Shown here piece by piece: positions 25,798 through 35,086 of a DNA stretch of 64,000 nucleotides (its first letter is position 1; every line of letters begins with the position of its first letter). This DNA is from Blastococcus sp. TBT05-19 (GTDB taxonomy: Bacteria > Actinomycetota > Actinomycetes > Mycobacteriales > Geodermatophilaceae), in the NCBI RefSeq assembly GCF_003319095.1, contig NZ_QOHI01000004.1:186001-250000 (forward strand). The letters are read 5' to 3'. The notes below the pieces were generated by a model. The model saw only the letters and a program-made list of their open reading frames with translations. It searched no databases and had not been told where the DNA came from. The position numbers were made by a program, and so were the translations under genes.

Positions 25798-26203
25798 CCT
25801 CCCCGGCAGCCGCGGCGAGCCGCCGGCCCATCTCCTCGTGCACGGCGTGGATGGCCTGCAGCGGACGCATCATGACCCGGAACTCCACGATCCGGCCGGT
25901 GTCGTCGCACCGGATGATGTCGACCCCGTTCACGTACTTGCCGCCCACGCTCGTCTCGAACTCGAGCACCGCCGTGTCGCCGGCCAGGAGCTCCTTCGTG
26001 TAGCGGAACGTCCCGGCCCCGGCGTCGCCGCCCAGGCTCTGCCCGGCCGCCTCGAGGTAGCGCGTGGTGATCTCCTTGCCCCGCTGCGGGGTGTGCACCA
26101 CCGGCGAGTAGAAGACGACGTCGTCGGCGAGGAGCTCGTCCAGGCCGTCGGGCAGCTCGCCCGACATGTACCTGTGCCAGCGGGCGATGACGTCGTCGAT
26201 CAC
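25775..26203 (-). CDS. SnoaL-like / NTF2-fold domain protein
   Basis: A 142-residue NTF2-fold protein: VIDDVIARWHRYMSGELPDGL then LADDVVFYSPVVHTPQRGKEITTRYL, GDTAVLEFETSVGGKYVNGVDIIRCDD and RIVEFRVMMRPLQAI, the standard order of strands in stand-alone SnoaL-like proteins. No catalytic assignment is possible. The start is a GTG at 26203 with GAGGAGG seven bases upstream. Convergent overlap with kynU is 23 bases. Confidence 0.85.
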   Translation of the reverse strand: MIDDVIARWHRYMSGELPDGLDELLADDVVFYSPVVHTPQRGKEITTRYLEAAGQSLGGDAGAGTFRYTKELLAGDTAVLEFETSVGGKYVNGVDIIRCDDTGRIVEFRVMMRPLQAIHAVHEEMGRRLAAAAGEVSRSASG

Positions 26204-26408
26204 GGTGCCTCCTCGGCGAGCAGCCGGCGCGGGCGCGCCACGCGTCGATCCTGGCCCCTCCGCCCGGCCCCGACCAGCACCCGCGCCCGGACGGGCGGTC
26301 GAACCGCATGCCTGCCCGCTCCCGTACGCCGATAGATTGGGGGATCCCGTCAGCGTCCGGTCCGGCGCCTGGAGGGCTGGGCGGCCGGAACGGGACGGAG
26401 GCGTGCGC

Positions 26409-28925
26409 GTGGGGAGCAGCGGGAGCGGCCAGGCGTGGGTCTCCACCGCCGACCGGACCGCGCTGGACCGGATCACCGACCTCGCCGCGCGGCTGCTGGG
26501 CGCACCGGCCGCCCAGGTGTCGCTGCTGTCGGACGTGCAGACCGTCGTGGGCGGCACAGGTCTGCGCGAGGGCTCGGTCGGGGCCCGGGGGCCGCTGGCG
26601 GACTCGCTGTGCACGGTGACGGCGGCCTCCGGCGGACCGCTGCTCGTCCCCGACGCCGGCAACGACCTGCGCGTCGCCCACCTGCCCCCGGTGACCTCCG
26701 GCGACGTCGGCTCCTACCTCGGCGTGCCGCTGGCCGGAGCCGACGGCCGGCCGGTCGGCGCGCTCTGCGTGTTCGGCCCCGCGGCCCGGGAGTGGTCGCC
26801 CGCGGACGTGGCGCTGCTCGAGCAGCTCGCCCGGGCGGTCGTGGTGGAGCTCGAGCTGGCCGCCGTCACCGCCGAGCGGCAGGCGGAGCGGACCCGGTGG
26901 GACCTGGCCGCCGAGGCGGGTGGGGTCGGCACCTTCGACCTCGACCTGACGACCGGCACGCTGGCCCTCGACGACCGGCTGCTCGAGCTCTCCGAGCTGA
27001 CCCGGGCCTCGTTCAGCGGCCGCGCCGACGACGTCTACGCCAACGTCCACCGCGACGACGTCGACGACGTCGTCGCCGGGGTGCAGCGCGCGATCGCGAC
27101 GGATGGTTCGTACGAGGCCGAGTACCGGATCGTGCTGCCCGACGGGTCCCACCGCTGGGTCGCCGCCCGCGGGCGGGTGGTCGACGAGCGCGGACGGCGC
27201 CGGCTGATCGGCGTGGCGACCGAGACCACGGCCCAGCGCGAGCCGATGCAGCGGACCGCGGACCTGCTGGAGGGCCTGGCCGTGGCGTTCGTCGCCATGG
27301 ACCGGAACTGGGTCATGACCCACCTGAACGCCGAGGCCGAGCGGATCGCCGGCCGGCGACGCGAGGAGCTGCTCGGCCGGACGGTGTGGGAGGTGTTCCC
27401 GGCGACGGTCGGCACCGAGTTCGAGGAGAACTACCGCCGGGCCGCCGAGACCGGCCGACCGGTCGTCTTCGACGCCTACTACCCCGAGCCGCTCAACGTC
27501 TGGGTGGAGGTGCGCGCCGTCCCCGGTCCGCTCGGCGTCGCCGTGTACTTCCTGGACATCACCGAGCGGGTCCGGCTGCAGCGGCGCAGCGAGCTGCTGG
27601 GCCAGGTCAGCGCGGAGCTGACCGGCACGCTGGACGCCGAGGTGGCGGTCGCCCGGCTGGCGGACCTGGTCGTCCCGGCCCTCGCCGACTGGTGCCTGGT
27701 GAGCCTGGTCGACGACGACCACCCCCGGAGCTTCCGCCACGGGTTGCGGGACGTCGGCTGGGCGCACACCGATCCGGACCTGCTGCCGGTCGTCGCCGAC
27801 TACGCCCGGGAGCGCATCCCGGCCCTGCTGGACACCTCGTTCATCGCCCAGGCGCTCGCCACGGGCCGCCGGGTGGTCCTGCCGCACGAGGCGACGGCAC
27901 GCATCCGCGCCGTGCTGACCCCCGGCCGCGCGCAGGACCTGCTGACGCGGCTCGCGCCGGAGTCGTTCGCCGTCCTGCCGCTCCGCGGACGCGGACGGAC
28001 GGTGGGGCTGCTGAGCCTGTTCAACTCCGCCGACCGGGGCACCCTGACCTCGGAGGACATCGACACCGCGGCCGACATCGCCGTCCGCGCGGGCCTGGCG
28101 CTGGACAACGCGCGGCTCTACCGGGCGCAGCGGCAGCTCGCCGAGGGCCTCCAGCGGTCGCTGCTCACCGCCCCCGCCCAGCCCGAGCACGTCCAGGTCG
28201 TCGTGCGCTACACCCCCGCGGCCGAGACGGCGCAGGTCGGCGGTGACTGGTACGACGCATTCCGGCAGCCCGGTGGCGGCACGATCATCACCGTCGGCGA
28301 CGTCCTCGGGCACAACGTCGAGGCCGCCTCGGCCATGGGGCAGCTCCGCTCGATGCTGCGGGCGATCGCGGTGACCACGGGCGCGGGGCCGGCGGAGGTG
28401 CTGCGCCGGGTCGACGAGGCGATGACGGCGCTGCAGCTGGAGACCACCGCCACCGCCGTCCTCACCCGCCTGGAGCAGACCGAGGACGAGGCGCGTCGTG
28501 GCCTCACCCGGGTCCGCTGGGCCAACGCCGGGCACCCGCCGCCCATGGTCGTCACCCCCGACGGCGCCGTGGAGACGCTGACCGGCCCGCGGGCGGACCT
28601 CCTCCTCGGCGTCGACGACACCGCCGCGCGCCGGGAGCTCGAGGTCACGCTCGAGGAGGGCTCGACCCTGGTGCTCTACACCGACGGCCTCGTCGAGCGC
28701 CGCGACGCGACGCTCGACGACGGGCTCGACCGTCTCCGGGACGCCCTCCGGGAGCTGGCCGGTCTGGAGCTCGACGGGCTCTGCGACGGGTTGCTGGAGC
28801 GGATGCTCCCCGACCGGACCGACGACGACGTCGCGCTGGTGGCGGTGCGCCTGCACCGCCACCACCGCCCGCGGCCGGGTCGCCGGAGCACCGTCGGGCC
28901 CGTCGACGACATGACGGTCCCGTGA
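26409..28925 (+). CDS. Multi-sensor PP2C (SpoIIE/RsbU-type) phosphatase with GAF and PAS domains
   Basis: An 838-residue signalling phosphatase. The order is GAF (about residues 10-145: APAAQVSLLSDVQTVVGG, SYLGVPLAGADGRPVGALCVF), PAS (160-285), PAS (288-385), GAF (about 400-575: SFAVLPLRGRGRTVGLLSLF) and a PP2C/SpoIIE domain (about 595-818) with GGDWYDAF, GDVLGHNVEAA, TLVLYTDGLVERRD and a late TDDDVALVAVRL (metal-binding acids). Such proteins dephosphorylate anti-sigma-antagonists in partner-switching stress control. There is no anti-sigma factor nearby. GTG 26409 is chosen because GGAGG lies seven bases upstream. A possible -10 (TAGATT) sits at 26333-26338. Confidence 0.9.
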   Translation: MGSSGSGQAWVSTADRTALDRITDLAARLLGAPAAQVSLLSDVQTVVGGTGLREGSVGARGPLADSLCTVTAASGGPLLVPDAGNDLRVAHLPPVTSGDVGSYLGVPLAGADGRPVGALCVFGPAAREWSPADVALLEQLARAVVVELELAAVTAERQAERTRWDLAAEAGGVGTFDLDLTTGTLALDDRLLELSELTRASFSGRADDVYANVHRDDVDDVVAGVQRAIATDGSYEAEYRIVLPDGSHRWVAARGRVVDERGRRRLIGVATETTAQREPMQRTADLLEGLAVAFVAMDRNWVMTHLNAEAERIAGRRREELLGRTVWEVFPATVGTEFEENYRRAAETGRPVVFDAYYPEPLNVWVEVRAVPGPLGVAVYFLDITERVRLQRRSELLGQVSAELTGTLDAEVAVARLADLVVPALADWCLVSLVDDDHPRSFRHGLRDVGWAHTDPDLLPVVADYARERIPALLDTSFIAQALATGRRVVLPHEATARIRAVLTPGRAQDLLTRLAPESFAVLPLRGRGRTVGLLSLFNSADRGTLTSEDIDTAADIAVRAGLALDNARLYRAQRQLAEGLQRSLLTAPAQPEHVQVVVRYTPAAETAQVGGDWYDAFRQPGGGTIITVGDVLGHNVEAASAMGQLRSMLRAIAVTTGAGPAEVLRRVDEAMTALQLETTATAVLTRLEQTEDEARRGLTRVRWANAGHPPPMVVTPDGAVETLTGPRADLLLGVDDTAARRELEVTLEEGSTLVLYTDGLVERRDATLDDGLDRLRDALRELAGLELDGLCDGLLERMLPDRTDDDVALVAVRLHRHHRPRPGRRSTVGPVDDMTVP

Positions 28926-29010
28926 CGGTGGGGTCGTCCGTCGTGGACCGGGGTAGGCCCCAGCACGTCGGCGGAACGCCGACGGCAGCCGCCCCGTCCC
29001 AGGAGGAACA

Positions 29011-29418
29011 GTGACCGTCGCCGGACAGATGCTCGAGACGTACCCGCAGGACCTCGGGGGTGTGGACCGCGAGAAGCTGCTCGCCTGCATCGAGGCCTGC
29101 GTGGCGTGCGCCCAGGCGTGCACCGCCTGCGCCGACGCCTGCCTGAGCGAGGAGATGGTCGCCGAGCTGCGCACGTGCATCCGGACCGACCTCGACTGCG
29201 CCGACGTCTGCGAGGCCACCGGCCGGGTGCTCTCCCGGCACACCGGCTACGACGCGAACCTCACCCGCGCGGTGCTCGAGGCCTGCGCCGCGGCGTGCAA
29301 GGCGTGCGGCGACGAGTGCGAGAGCCACGCGCAGATGCACGAGCACTGCCGGATCTGCGCCGAGGCCTGCCGGGCGTGCGAGCGGGCCTGCCGCGAGCTG
29401 CTCGACGCCCTGCGCTGA
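29011..29418 (+). CDS. Cytosolic Csp-type copper storage protein (four-helix bundle)
   Basis: A 135-residue protein with 18 cysteines spaced at helix intervals (LLACIEACVACAQACTAC, then the AVLEACAAACKACGDEC region, then HCRICAEACRACERAC). This is the DUF326/Csp fold, a four-helix bundle lined with thiols that binds many Cu(I) ions. No signal peptide or Tat motif precedes MTVAGQMLETYP, so it should be cytosolic, like Csp3. It probably sequesters copper. Good ribosome site (AGGAGGAACA before the GTG/ATG region at 29011). The asparaginase gene follows four bases after its stop. Confidence 0.9.
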   Translation: MTVAGQMLETYPQDLGGVDREKLLACIEACVACAQACTACADACLSEEMVAELRTCIRTDLDCADVCEATGRVLSRHTGYDANLTRAVLEACAAACKACGDECESHAQMHEHCRICAEACRACERACRELLDALR

Positions 29419-29422
29419 TCGG

Positions 29423-30457
29423 GTGCGACGGATCCACCTGCTGGCCACCGGCGGCACGATCGCGAGCCGGCGCGGGCCGGACGGGCTGGCCCCGGTCACG
29501 CGCGCCGTCGACCTGCTCGCCGCGGCCGGGACGCCGGACGGGCTCACGGTGACGACGTCCGACGTCGGCACCGTCGGCAGCTTCGCCCTCGGCACCGCCG
29601 ACCTGCTGCGGCTGGTCGCCGAGGTGCACCGCGGGCTGGGCCCCGAGGTCGACGGCGTCGTCGTCACCCACGGCACCGACACCCTGGAGGAGTCGGTGTT
29701 CCTCGCCGACCTCGTCCACGACGACCCGCGACCGGTCGTCTTCACCGGCGCGCAGCGCCCCTCCGACTCCCCCGCGCCCGACGGCCCGGCGAACCTCGCC
29801 GCCGCGCTCCGGGTCGCCGCCTCGCCCTCGGCGCGGGACGCCGGCGTGCTGCTCTGCTTCGACGGGCTGGCGTTCGCGGCCCGCGGCGTGCGCAAGGTCG
29901 AGACGCTGCGCAGCGGCGCCTTCGCGGCCCCGGGGCGCGGGCCCGTCCTCCGGGTCACCGGCGACGAGGTGACCGCGCTGTCCCGGCCGGTGCGCGGAAC
30001 GCCGATCCCGCTCGACCTGGACGGCGACCTGCCCCGCGTCGACGTCGTCCCCCTGTACCTGGGCGCCGACGACGTGCTGCTCCGTGCCGCGGCCGGCGCG
30101 GGCGCGGCCGGCGTGGTGCTGCAGGCCTTCGGCGCCGGCAACGCGACCCCCGCCGTCGCGGCCGCCGTCGGGGACGTGGTCGCCGGCGGCATCCCGGTCC
30201 TCGTGTGCTCGCGGGTGCCGGCGGGCCCCGTCGCGCCGCTGTACACCGGCGGCGGGGGCGCGGACCTCGCCCGGGCCGGCGCGGTGTTCGCCGGTGACCT
30301 GAGCCCGTGGCAGGCGCGGGTGCTGCTCGCCGCGGCGCTCGCCGTCGCGCCGGCGGACCCGCTGCCGATCGTGACCGGCCACCTGGCGGTCGACGGGACG
30401 GCTCAGGACCCCGTGCGCCGGTCCCCCCGGCCGGGCGCGGGCCCCGCCTCCGCCTGA
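29423..30457 (+). CDS. L-asparaginase (type I/II amidohydrolase)
   Basis: A 344-residue asparaginase. The first catalytic threonine is in HLLATGGTIASRRG (about residue 12), and the second active-site block is VVVTHGTDTLEESVFLADL (Thr-Asp near residue 84) with a conserved Lys in GVRKVETLRSGAF. The enzyme hydrolyses asparagine to aspartate and ammonia; without a signal peptide it is cytosolic. The start is a GTG four bases after the copper-protein stop, probably co-transcribed. The last 55 bases overlap the convergent acyltransferase gene. Confidence 0.9.
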   Translation: MRRIHLLATGGTIASRRGPDGLAPVTRAVDLLAAAGTPDGLTVTTSDVGTVGSFALGTADLLRLVAEVHRGLGPEVDGVVVTHGTDTLEESVFLADLVHDDPRPVVFTGAQRPSDSPAPDGPANLAAALRVAASPSARDAGVLLCFDGLAFAARGVRKVETLRSGAFAAPGRGPVLRVTGDEVTALSRPVRGTPIPLDLDGDLPRVDVVPLYLGADDVLLRAAAGAGAAGVVLQAFGAGNATPAVAAAVGDVVAGGIPVLVCSRVPAGPVAPLYTGGGGADLARAGAVFAGDLSPWQARVLLAAALAVAPADPLPIVTGHLAVDGTAQDPVRRSPRPGAGPASA

Positions 30458-31473
30458 GCGGTCGTGCTGATCCAGGCGTCGATCGTCTCCCACCAGCGGT
30501 AGAGCCAGTCGGTCTGCTCCGCCGGGCCGCGGGGCACCTCGGCGGCCGGGACGAACCACCACCGCAGGTGGAGCGTCTTGTCCATGGGCAGGCCCTGCCA
30601 GAGGTCGCGCACCGTGCTGAGGTGCTCCAGGCCGGTGTGCGCGACGAAGACGACGTCGGCGTGCGGAGCGGCGCCGAGTGCCGCCGACACCCCGGCCGGG
30701 CGCGGGGGCAGCACGTGCCGCATCGCCTCGGCCCGCCGCACCGCGGAATCCAGCCCCCGGCCGCGCAGCCGCTCGATCGCCCGGACCTTGCGCCGCGGGG
30801 TGAAGTTGGCGCCCTCGGGGAAGATCAGCAGCGCGTCCTCTTCGCCCAGGTCGCGGGCGAGGCCGGCGATCGCGTCCTCGGAGCGGTACCCGTCGGTGCG
30901 CTCGGCCGGCACGAAGTGGTTGGGCAGCCGGTTGAGGTAGACGTCGATCAGCGGGTCCAGCTGCAGCACGTCCTTGAGCACGATCCGGGGCTGCCGCAGG
31001 TGGTCCCGGTTCATCAGCGTGTTCACCAGCAGGAACGAGTCGCCCGGGCCGGCGTGCCGGGAGAGCACCAGCATGGCGTCGGGCGATCCGGGCACGCCGT
31101 CGTCCAGCGGTGACCACGAGGTGCCGTCGGTGACCAGGCGCAGCGCGAACAGCCGCTGCGCCGCCCGCATCACGGCGTCGAGCAGCCGGCGCAGCGCGGC
31201 GTAGTGCGCCCGCCGCGACGCCGGGGTGTGCAGCCGGCGCCCGCAGCCCGCGCGCAGCCACAGCAGCCCGGCGACCACCAGCCCGGTCACCTCGAGCGCG
31301 AGGTAGACGAGCAGGAAGCCCAGCAGCCGGAGCGCCCGCCAGCGGCCCGGCAGGACGATCGAGGCGACCGCCGAGGCCAGGACGAGCACCGGCAGGAGGA
31401 CGAGGGCGGCAGCGGCCAGCGCGACCAGCAGGAGCGGACCGGTCACGCGGCGCACGCGGCGCGGCGGCAGCAC
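30403..31473 (-). CDS. Membrane-anchored PlsC-type acyltransferase
   Basis: A 356-residue protein with two N-terminal hydrophobic segments (about residues 12-38 and 50-72), then a glycerol-phosphate-acyltransferase-like domain: VLSRHAGPGDSFLLVNTLM (the HxxxxD-type catalytic motif as RHAGPGD) and LLIFPEGANFTPRRK (the PEG/FPEG phosphate-binding motif). It would acylate a lysophospholipid or similar acceptor at the membrane. The GTG start at 31473 overlaps the end of the patatin gene region by coupling (one base between), so a deacylation/reacylation pair is likely. Confidence 0.85.
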   Translation of the reverse strand: MLPPRRVRRVTGPLLLVALAAAALVLLPVLVLASAVASIVLPGRWRALRLLGFLLVYLALEVTGLVVAGLLWLRAGCGRRLHTPASRRAHYAALRRLLDAVMRAAQRLFALRLVTDGTSWSPLDDGVPGSPDAMLVLSRHAGPGDSFLLVNTLMNRDHLRQPRIVLKDVLQLDPLIDVYLNRLPNHFVPAERTDGYRSEDAIAGLARDLGEEDALLIFPEGANFTPRRKVRAIERLRGRGLDSAVRRAEAMRHVLPPRPAGVSAALGAAPHADVVFVAHTGLEHLSTVRDLWQGLPMDKTLHLRWWFVPAAEVPRGPAEQTDWLYRWWETIDAWISTTAQAEAGPAPGRGDRRTGS

Positions 31474-31474
31474 G

Positions 31475-32317
31475 TCAGGCTCCTCCGTCCAGGTGCTCGC
31501 AGGAGGCGGCGTACGCCCGCTCGATCCGGTCCGCCACGCCCGAGAAGTCGCGGTAGCGGAGGGTGCCGGCCCCCACCGGATCACCCGACGGCAGCACGTG
31601 CACGGTGACCCCGGGCGGCAGCGCGGCCAGGTCGGCGGCGAACCGGTGCCGGCGGGCGATCTCGAACGCCACGAACCCGACGTCCCACGGCCGGGTCGGC
31701 GGGCGCAGCGGCCGGTCGATCCGCCCGACGTGCAGCACGTAGATCGTGCCGGCCCCGAGCGCCACGGCCCGGCCGACCGGGATGCTGTGCACCAGCCCGC
31801 CGTCGAGGTAGTGCTCGCCGTCGAGCTCGACCGGGGGCAGCAGCCCGGGGACGGCGGACGACGCCAGGACCGCGTCGAGCAGGGATCCCTCGGTGAACCA
31901 GTGCTCGGCGGCGCGCTCGATGCTCGCCGCGACGCACTGGAACGGGACCCGGAGCTCGGCGAACGTCCGCACCGGGAGGTGGGCCGTCAGCAGGTCCCGC
32001 AGCGGCTCGCGGGGGTGCAGGTGCGTGCGGGTCCGGGCCAGCGTGCGCGCCCGGGCGAGGACCGATCCGGCGAAGACCCCCCGGGACCCGAGCTCCTGCC
32101 ACACCCGGCGCAGCCGGTCCACCGCGCCGGGCGTCGGATCGGCGGCCACCAGCGCTCCGTTGATGGCGCCCACCGACGTGCCCACGACCAGATCGGGCCG
32201 GATGCCGCGCTCGAGCAGCGCCTGCAGCATCCCGACCTCGGCCGCACCGAGCACTCCCCCGCCGCCGAGGACGAACGCCGTGCTCCCCGGCTCGGCCGGT
32301 ACCTCGGGCGACGACAT
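31475..32317 (-). CDS. Patatin-like phospholipase
   Basis: A 280-residue patatin-fold hydrolase with the oxyanion loop LGGGGVLGAAEVG near residue 18, the nucleophile GTSVGAINGA (Ser about residue 47) and the catalytic aspartate in DGGLVHSIPV (about residue 170). It cleaves acyl chains from lipids and belongs to the bacterial RssA/YchK-like group. Directly followed by the membrane acyltransferase, so the two may remodel phospholipids together. Divergent from the MFS pair. Confidence 0.9.
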   Translation of the reverse strand: MSSPEVPAEPGSTAFVLGGGGVLGAAEVGMLQALLERGIRPDLVVGTSVGAINGALVAADPTPGAVDRLRRVWQELGSRGVFAGSVLARARTLARTRTHLHPREPLRDLLTAHLPVRTFAELRVPFQCVAASIERAAEHWFTEGSLLDAVLASSAVPGLLPPVELDGEHYLDGGLVHSIPVGRAVALGAGTIYVLHVGRIDRPLRPPTRPWDVGFVAFEIARRHRFAADLAALPPGVTVHVLPSGDPVGAGTLRYRDFSGVADRIERAYAASCEHLDGGA

Positions 32318-32393
32318 GGCCGCATCGTGTCATCCGCCGTGGTTCCGGACCCGGCGACGACGCCGGGCGGAGGGGCGTGCACCATCGGACGTC

Positions 32394-33596
32394 GTGCGCT
32401 CCGTGCGGCCCGACGGCCTCCCCCGCGAGGTCCGCGTCCTCGCCGTCGTCGCCTTCGTCGTGGCGCTCGGCTTCGGCATCGTCGCCCCGGCCATCCCGCT
32501 GTTCGCCCGTGACTTCGGCGTGGGGCGGACGGCGGTCGGGCTGGCGGTCAGCGCCTTCGCGTTCTTCCGCTTCGTGTCGGCGTTCGGCGGCGGCTCGCTG
32601 GTCGAGCGGTTCGGCGAGCGGGTCGTGCTCGCCACCGGGCTGGGCCTGGTCGCGGTCACCACCGGGCTGGCCGGGCTGGCCGGCTCCTTCCCGCTGTTCC
32701 TGGCGCTGCGTGCGGCCGGCGGGGTGGGCAGCGCGATGTTCACCGTCGCCGCCCTCTCCCTGCTGTTCCGGGTGGCGCCGCCGACGCACCGCGGGCGGGC
32801 CGCCGCGACCTGGCAGGGCGGGTTCATCCTCGGCGGCATCGCCGGGCCGGCGGCGGGTGGGCTGCTCGCCGAGCTCTCGCCCCGGCTCCCCTTCTTCCTC
32901 TACGCGGGCTTCCTGCTCGTCGCGGGCGCGGTCGCCCTCGTGCTGCTGCGGGCCGCCCCGGCCGGCGCGGACGGGCCGCACGCCGCGGCGCCCGACCTGG
33001 CCGCCGGGCCGGTGCGCCTGACCACGGCCCTGCGCGACCGCGCCTACCTCGCCGCGCTGATCGCGAACCTGGGCACCGGGTGGTTCCTCTTCGGCGTCCG
33101 CAACTCGATGGTGCCGCTGTACGTCACCGAGGAGCTGGGCCGCACCGTGGCCTGGGCCGGCGCCGGGCTGCTGGCCGGATCCCTCGCCCAGGCGCTCGGC
33201 CTGCTCGGCTCGGGCCGGCTGGTCGACCAGTGGGGACGGCGGCCCTCGCTCGTGCTGGGGGCGGCCCTGGCCACCGCCTCGGTGATCGCGCTGGTCTTCC
33301 CGCCGCAGCTGGTGGTCTTCCTCGTCTCGATGGCGGTCTTCGGGCTGGCGGCGTCGCTGCTCTCCGCCGCGCCCGCCGCGCTGGTCGCCGACATCAGCCC
33401 GGCGCGCGGCGGCCGCCTGGTGGCGGTGTTCCAGATGTCGGCGGACCTGGGGGCGGTGGCCGGGCCGCTGGTCGCCGGCTGGCTGGCCGACGTCGCCTCG
33501 TTCCAGTGGGCCTTCGCCGTCACCGCCGTCGTGCTCGGAGCCGGGCTGCTCGCGGCGCTGGCGATGCCGCGCACCGCTCGGGTCACGCCGGCATGA
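32394..33596 (+). CDS. MFS transporter, drug-efflux type (12 helices)
   Basis: A 400-residue major facilitator: LAVVAFVVALGFGIVAPAIPLFARDFGV (helix 1), the helix 2-3 motif RFVSAFGGGSLVERFGERVVLATG, and QALGLLGSGRLVDQWGRRPSLV in the second half. It resembles tetracycline/bicyclomycin-type efflux proteins. The start is uncertain: GTG 32394 or GTG 32403, both with weak ribosome sites. Its stop overlaps the start of a second MFS gene by four bases, so two exporters are made from one message. Confidence 0.85.
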   Translation: MRSVRPDGLPREVRVLAVVAFVVALGFGIVAPAIPLFARDFGVGRTAVGLAVSAFAFFRFVSAFGGGSLVERFGERVVLATGLGLVAVTTGLAGLAGSFPLFLALRAAGGVGSAMFTVAALSLLFRVAPPTHRGRAAATWQGGFILGGIAGPAAGGLLAELSPRLPFFLYAGFLLVAGAVALVLLRAAPAGADGPHAAAPDLAAGPVRLTTALRDRAYLAALIANLGTGWFLFGVRNSMVPLYVTEELGRTVAWAGAGLLAGSLAQALGLLGSGRLVDQWGRRPSLVLGAALATASVIALVFPPQLVVFLVSMAVFGLAASLLSAAPAALVADISPARGGRLVAVFQMSADLGAVAGPLVAGWLADVASFQWAFAVTAVVLGAGLLAALAMPRTARVTPA

Positions 33597-35086
33597 CACC
33601 GCGCGGGACGCAGGGCGCACTGACGTCGGGGGTCGGGTTCCGCTCGGAGCGCGGCCCGGTGCTGATCGCGGTCATGCTCGCCACCGGCCTGGTCGCCATC
33701 GACGCGACCATCATCGCCACCGCCGTCCCCTCGGTCGTGGACGACCTCGGCGGCTTCGCCGAGTTCCCGTGGCTGTTCTCCGTCTACCTGCTCGCCCAGG
33801 CGGTCACGGTGCCGGTCTACGGGAAGCTGGCCGACGTCTTCGGGCGCAAGCCGGTCATGCTCGTCGGGATCGGCCTGTTCCTGCTGGGCTCGGTCCTCTG
33901 CGGTCTGGCCTGGAACATGGGCGCGCTCATCGCCTTCCGCGCGGTCCAGGGCCTGGGCGCCGGCGCGGTCCAGCCCATGTCGATGACGATCGTCGGCGAC
34001 CTGTACTCCCTGGAGGAGCGTGCGAAGGTCCAGGGCTACATCGCCGGCGTGTGGGCGATCTCCTCGGTCGCCGGCCCCACCCTGGGCGGGGTCTTCGCCG
34101 AGTACGTCAGCTGGCGCTGGATCTTCTTCGTCAACATCCCGCTGTGCCTGGTCGCCGCGGCCATGATCGCGCTGCGCTTCTCCGAGCAGGTGGCGCGACG
34201 GCGCTCGCGCATCGACTCCGCGGGCGCGACCGTGCTCACCCTCGCCCTGACCCTGCTGATCCTCGGTCTCCTCGAGGGCGGGCAGGCGTGGGCCTGGAGC
34301 TCGGTGCCGAGCATCGCCGTCCTCGCCGGGGGCGCCGTCCTGCTCGGGGTGTTCGTGGTCGTGGAGCGCCGGGCGGCCGATCCGGTCGTGCCGCTGCACC
34401 TGCTCCGCCGCCGGCTGCTCGTGGCCACGAACCTGGTGGCCGCCTGCGTCGGCGCCGTCCTGCTCGGGCTGACCTCGTACGTCCCGACGTTCGTGCAGGA
34501 CGTGCTGGGCACCGGGCCGCTGGTGGCCGGCTTCGCGCTGGCCGCCCTGACCATGGGCTGGCCGCTGTCGGCGTCGCAGGCGGGCCGGGTGTACCTCCGG
34601 ATCGGCATCCGGTCGACGGCGCTCATCGGGAGCGTCGTCGCGGTCGCCGGCGCGACCCTGCTGCTCCTGCTCGACGAGTCCTCCAGCGTGCTGCAGGTCG
34701 CCGCGACGGTGTTCCTCATCGGCCTCGGGATGGGGTTCACCGCCGCCCCGACGCTCATCGCCGCGCAGACCGCCGCGCGGTGGGAGGAACGCGGCGTGGT
34801 CACCGGCGCGAACATGTTCTTCCGCTCCGCGGGCAGCGCCGTCGGCGTCGCGGTGTTCGGTGCCCTGGTGAACGCCCGGATCGGCCCGGGCGCCGAGACC
34901 GACGCGGTGGACCCGGGCACCCTCACCTCGGCCGTGCACTCGGTCTTCCTGGGCACGGCCGTGCTCGCCGCCGCGATGCTGGCCGCGACCCTGCTCATGC
35001 CGCGGGACCGGGTGCCCGCAGCCACGCCGGGGGCGACGGAGCCGGTCGTCGCGGGCCGAGCCGCTACCAGAGGACGCCGGGGTTGA
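33593..35086 (+). CDS. MFS transporter, EmrB/QacA (DHA2, 14-helix) family
   Basis: A 497-residue multidrug-type exporter. Helix 1 has the DHA2 motif LATGLVAIDATIIATAVPSVVDDL, followed by the motif A region GKLADVFGRKPVMLVG and motif C-like AGVWAISSVAGPTLGGVFAEYVSWRWIFFVNIP (in sections). Fourteen helices are expected. It overlaps the preceding MFS gene (ATGA). The final 23 bases overlap the convergent GlcD-like gene. Substrates are unknown. Confidence 0.9.
   Translation: MTPRGTQGALTSGVGFRSERGPVLIAVMLATGLVAIDATIIATAVPSVVDDLGGFAEFPWLFSVYLLAQAVTVPVYGKLADVFGRKPVMLVGIGLFLLGSVLCGLAWNMGALIAFRAVQGLGAGAVQPMSMTIVGDLYSLEERAKVQGYIAGVWAISSVAGPTLGGVFAEYVSWRWIFFVNIPLCLVAAAMIALRFSEQVARRRSRIDSAGATVLTLALTLLILGLLEGGQAWAWSSVPSIAVLAGGAVLLGVFVVVERRAADPVVPLHLLRRRLLVATNLVAACVGAVLLGLTSYVPTFVQDVLGTGPLVAGFALAALTMGWPLSASQAGRVYLRIGIRSTALIGSVVAVAGATLLLLLDESSSVLQVAATVFLIGLGMGFTAAPTLIAAQTAARWEERGVVTGANMFFRSAGSAVGVAVFGALVNARIGPGAETDAVDPGTLTSAVHSVFLGTAVLAAAMLAATLLMPRDRVPAATPGATEPVVAGRAATRGRRG

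Noticed and set aside
27050-27080. GACGAC/GTCGTC repeat that looks like a palindromic site
   Set aside because: It lies inside the PAS coding region and encodes an Asp/Val-rich stretch with common codons; a coding explanation is enough.
25527-29243. A minus-strand frame open for 1238 codons opposite kynU and the PP2C phosphatase gene
   Set aside because: Composition is Arg/Gly/Val/Pro-rich without any family signature; it mirrors strongly supported genes on the plus strand. Long open antisense frames are expected at this GC content.
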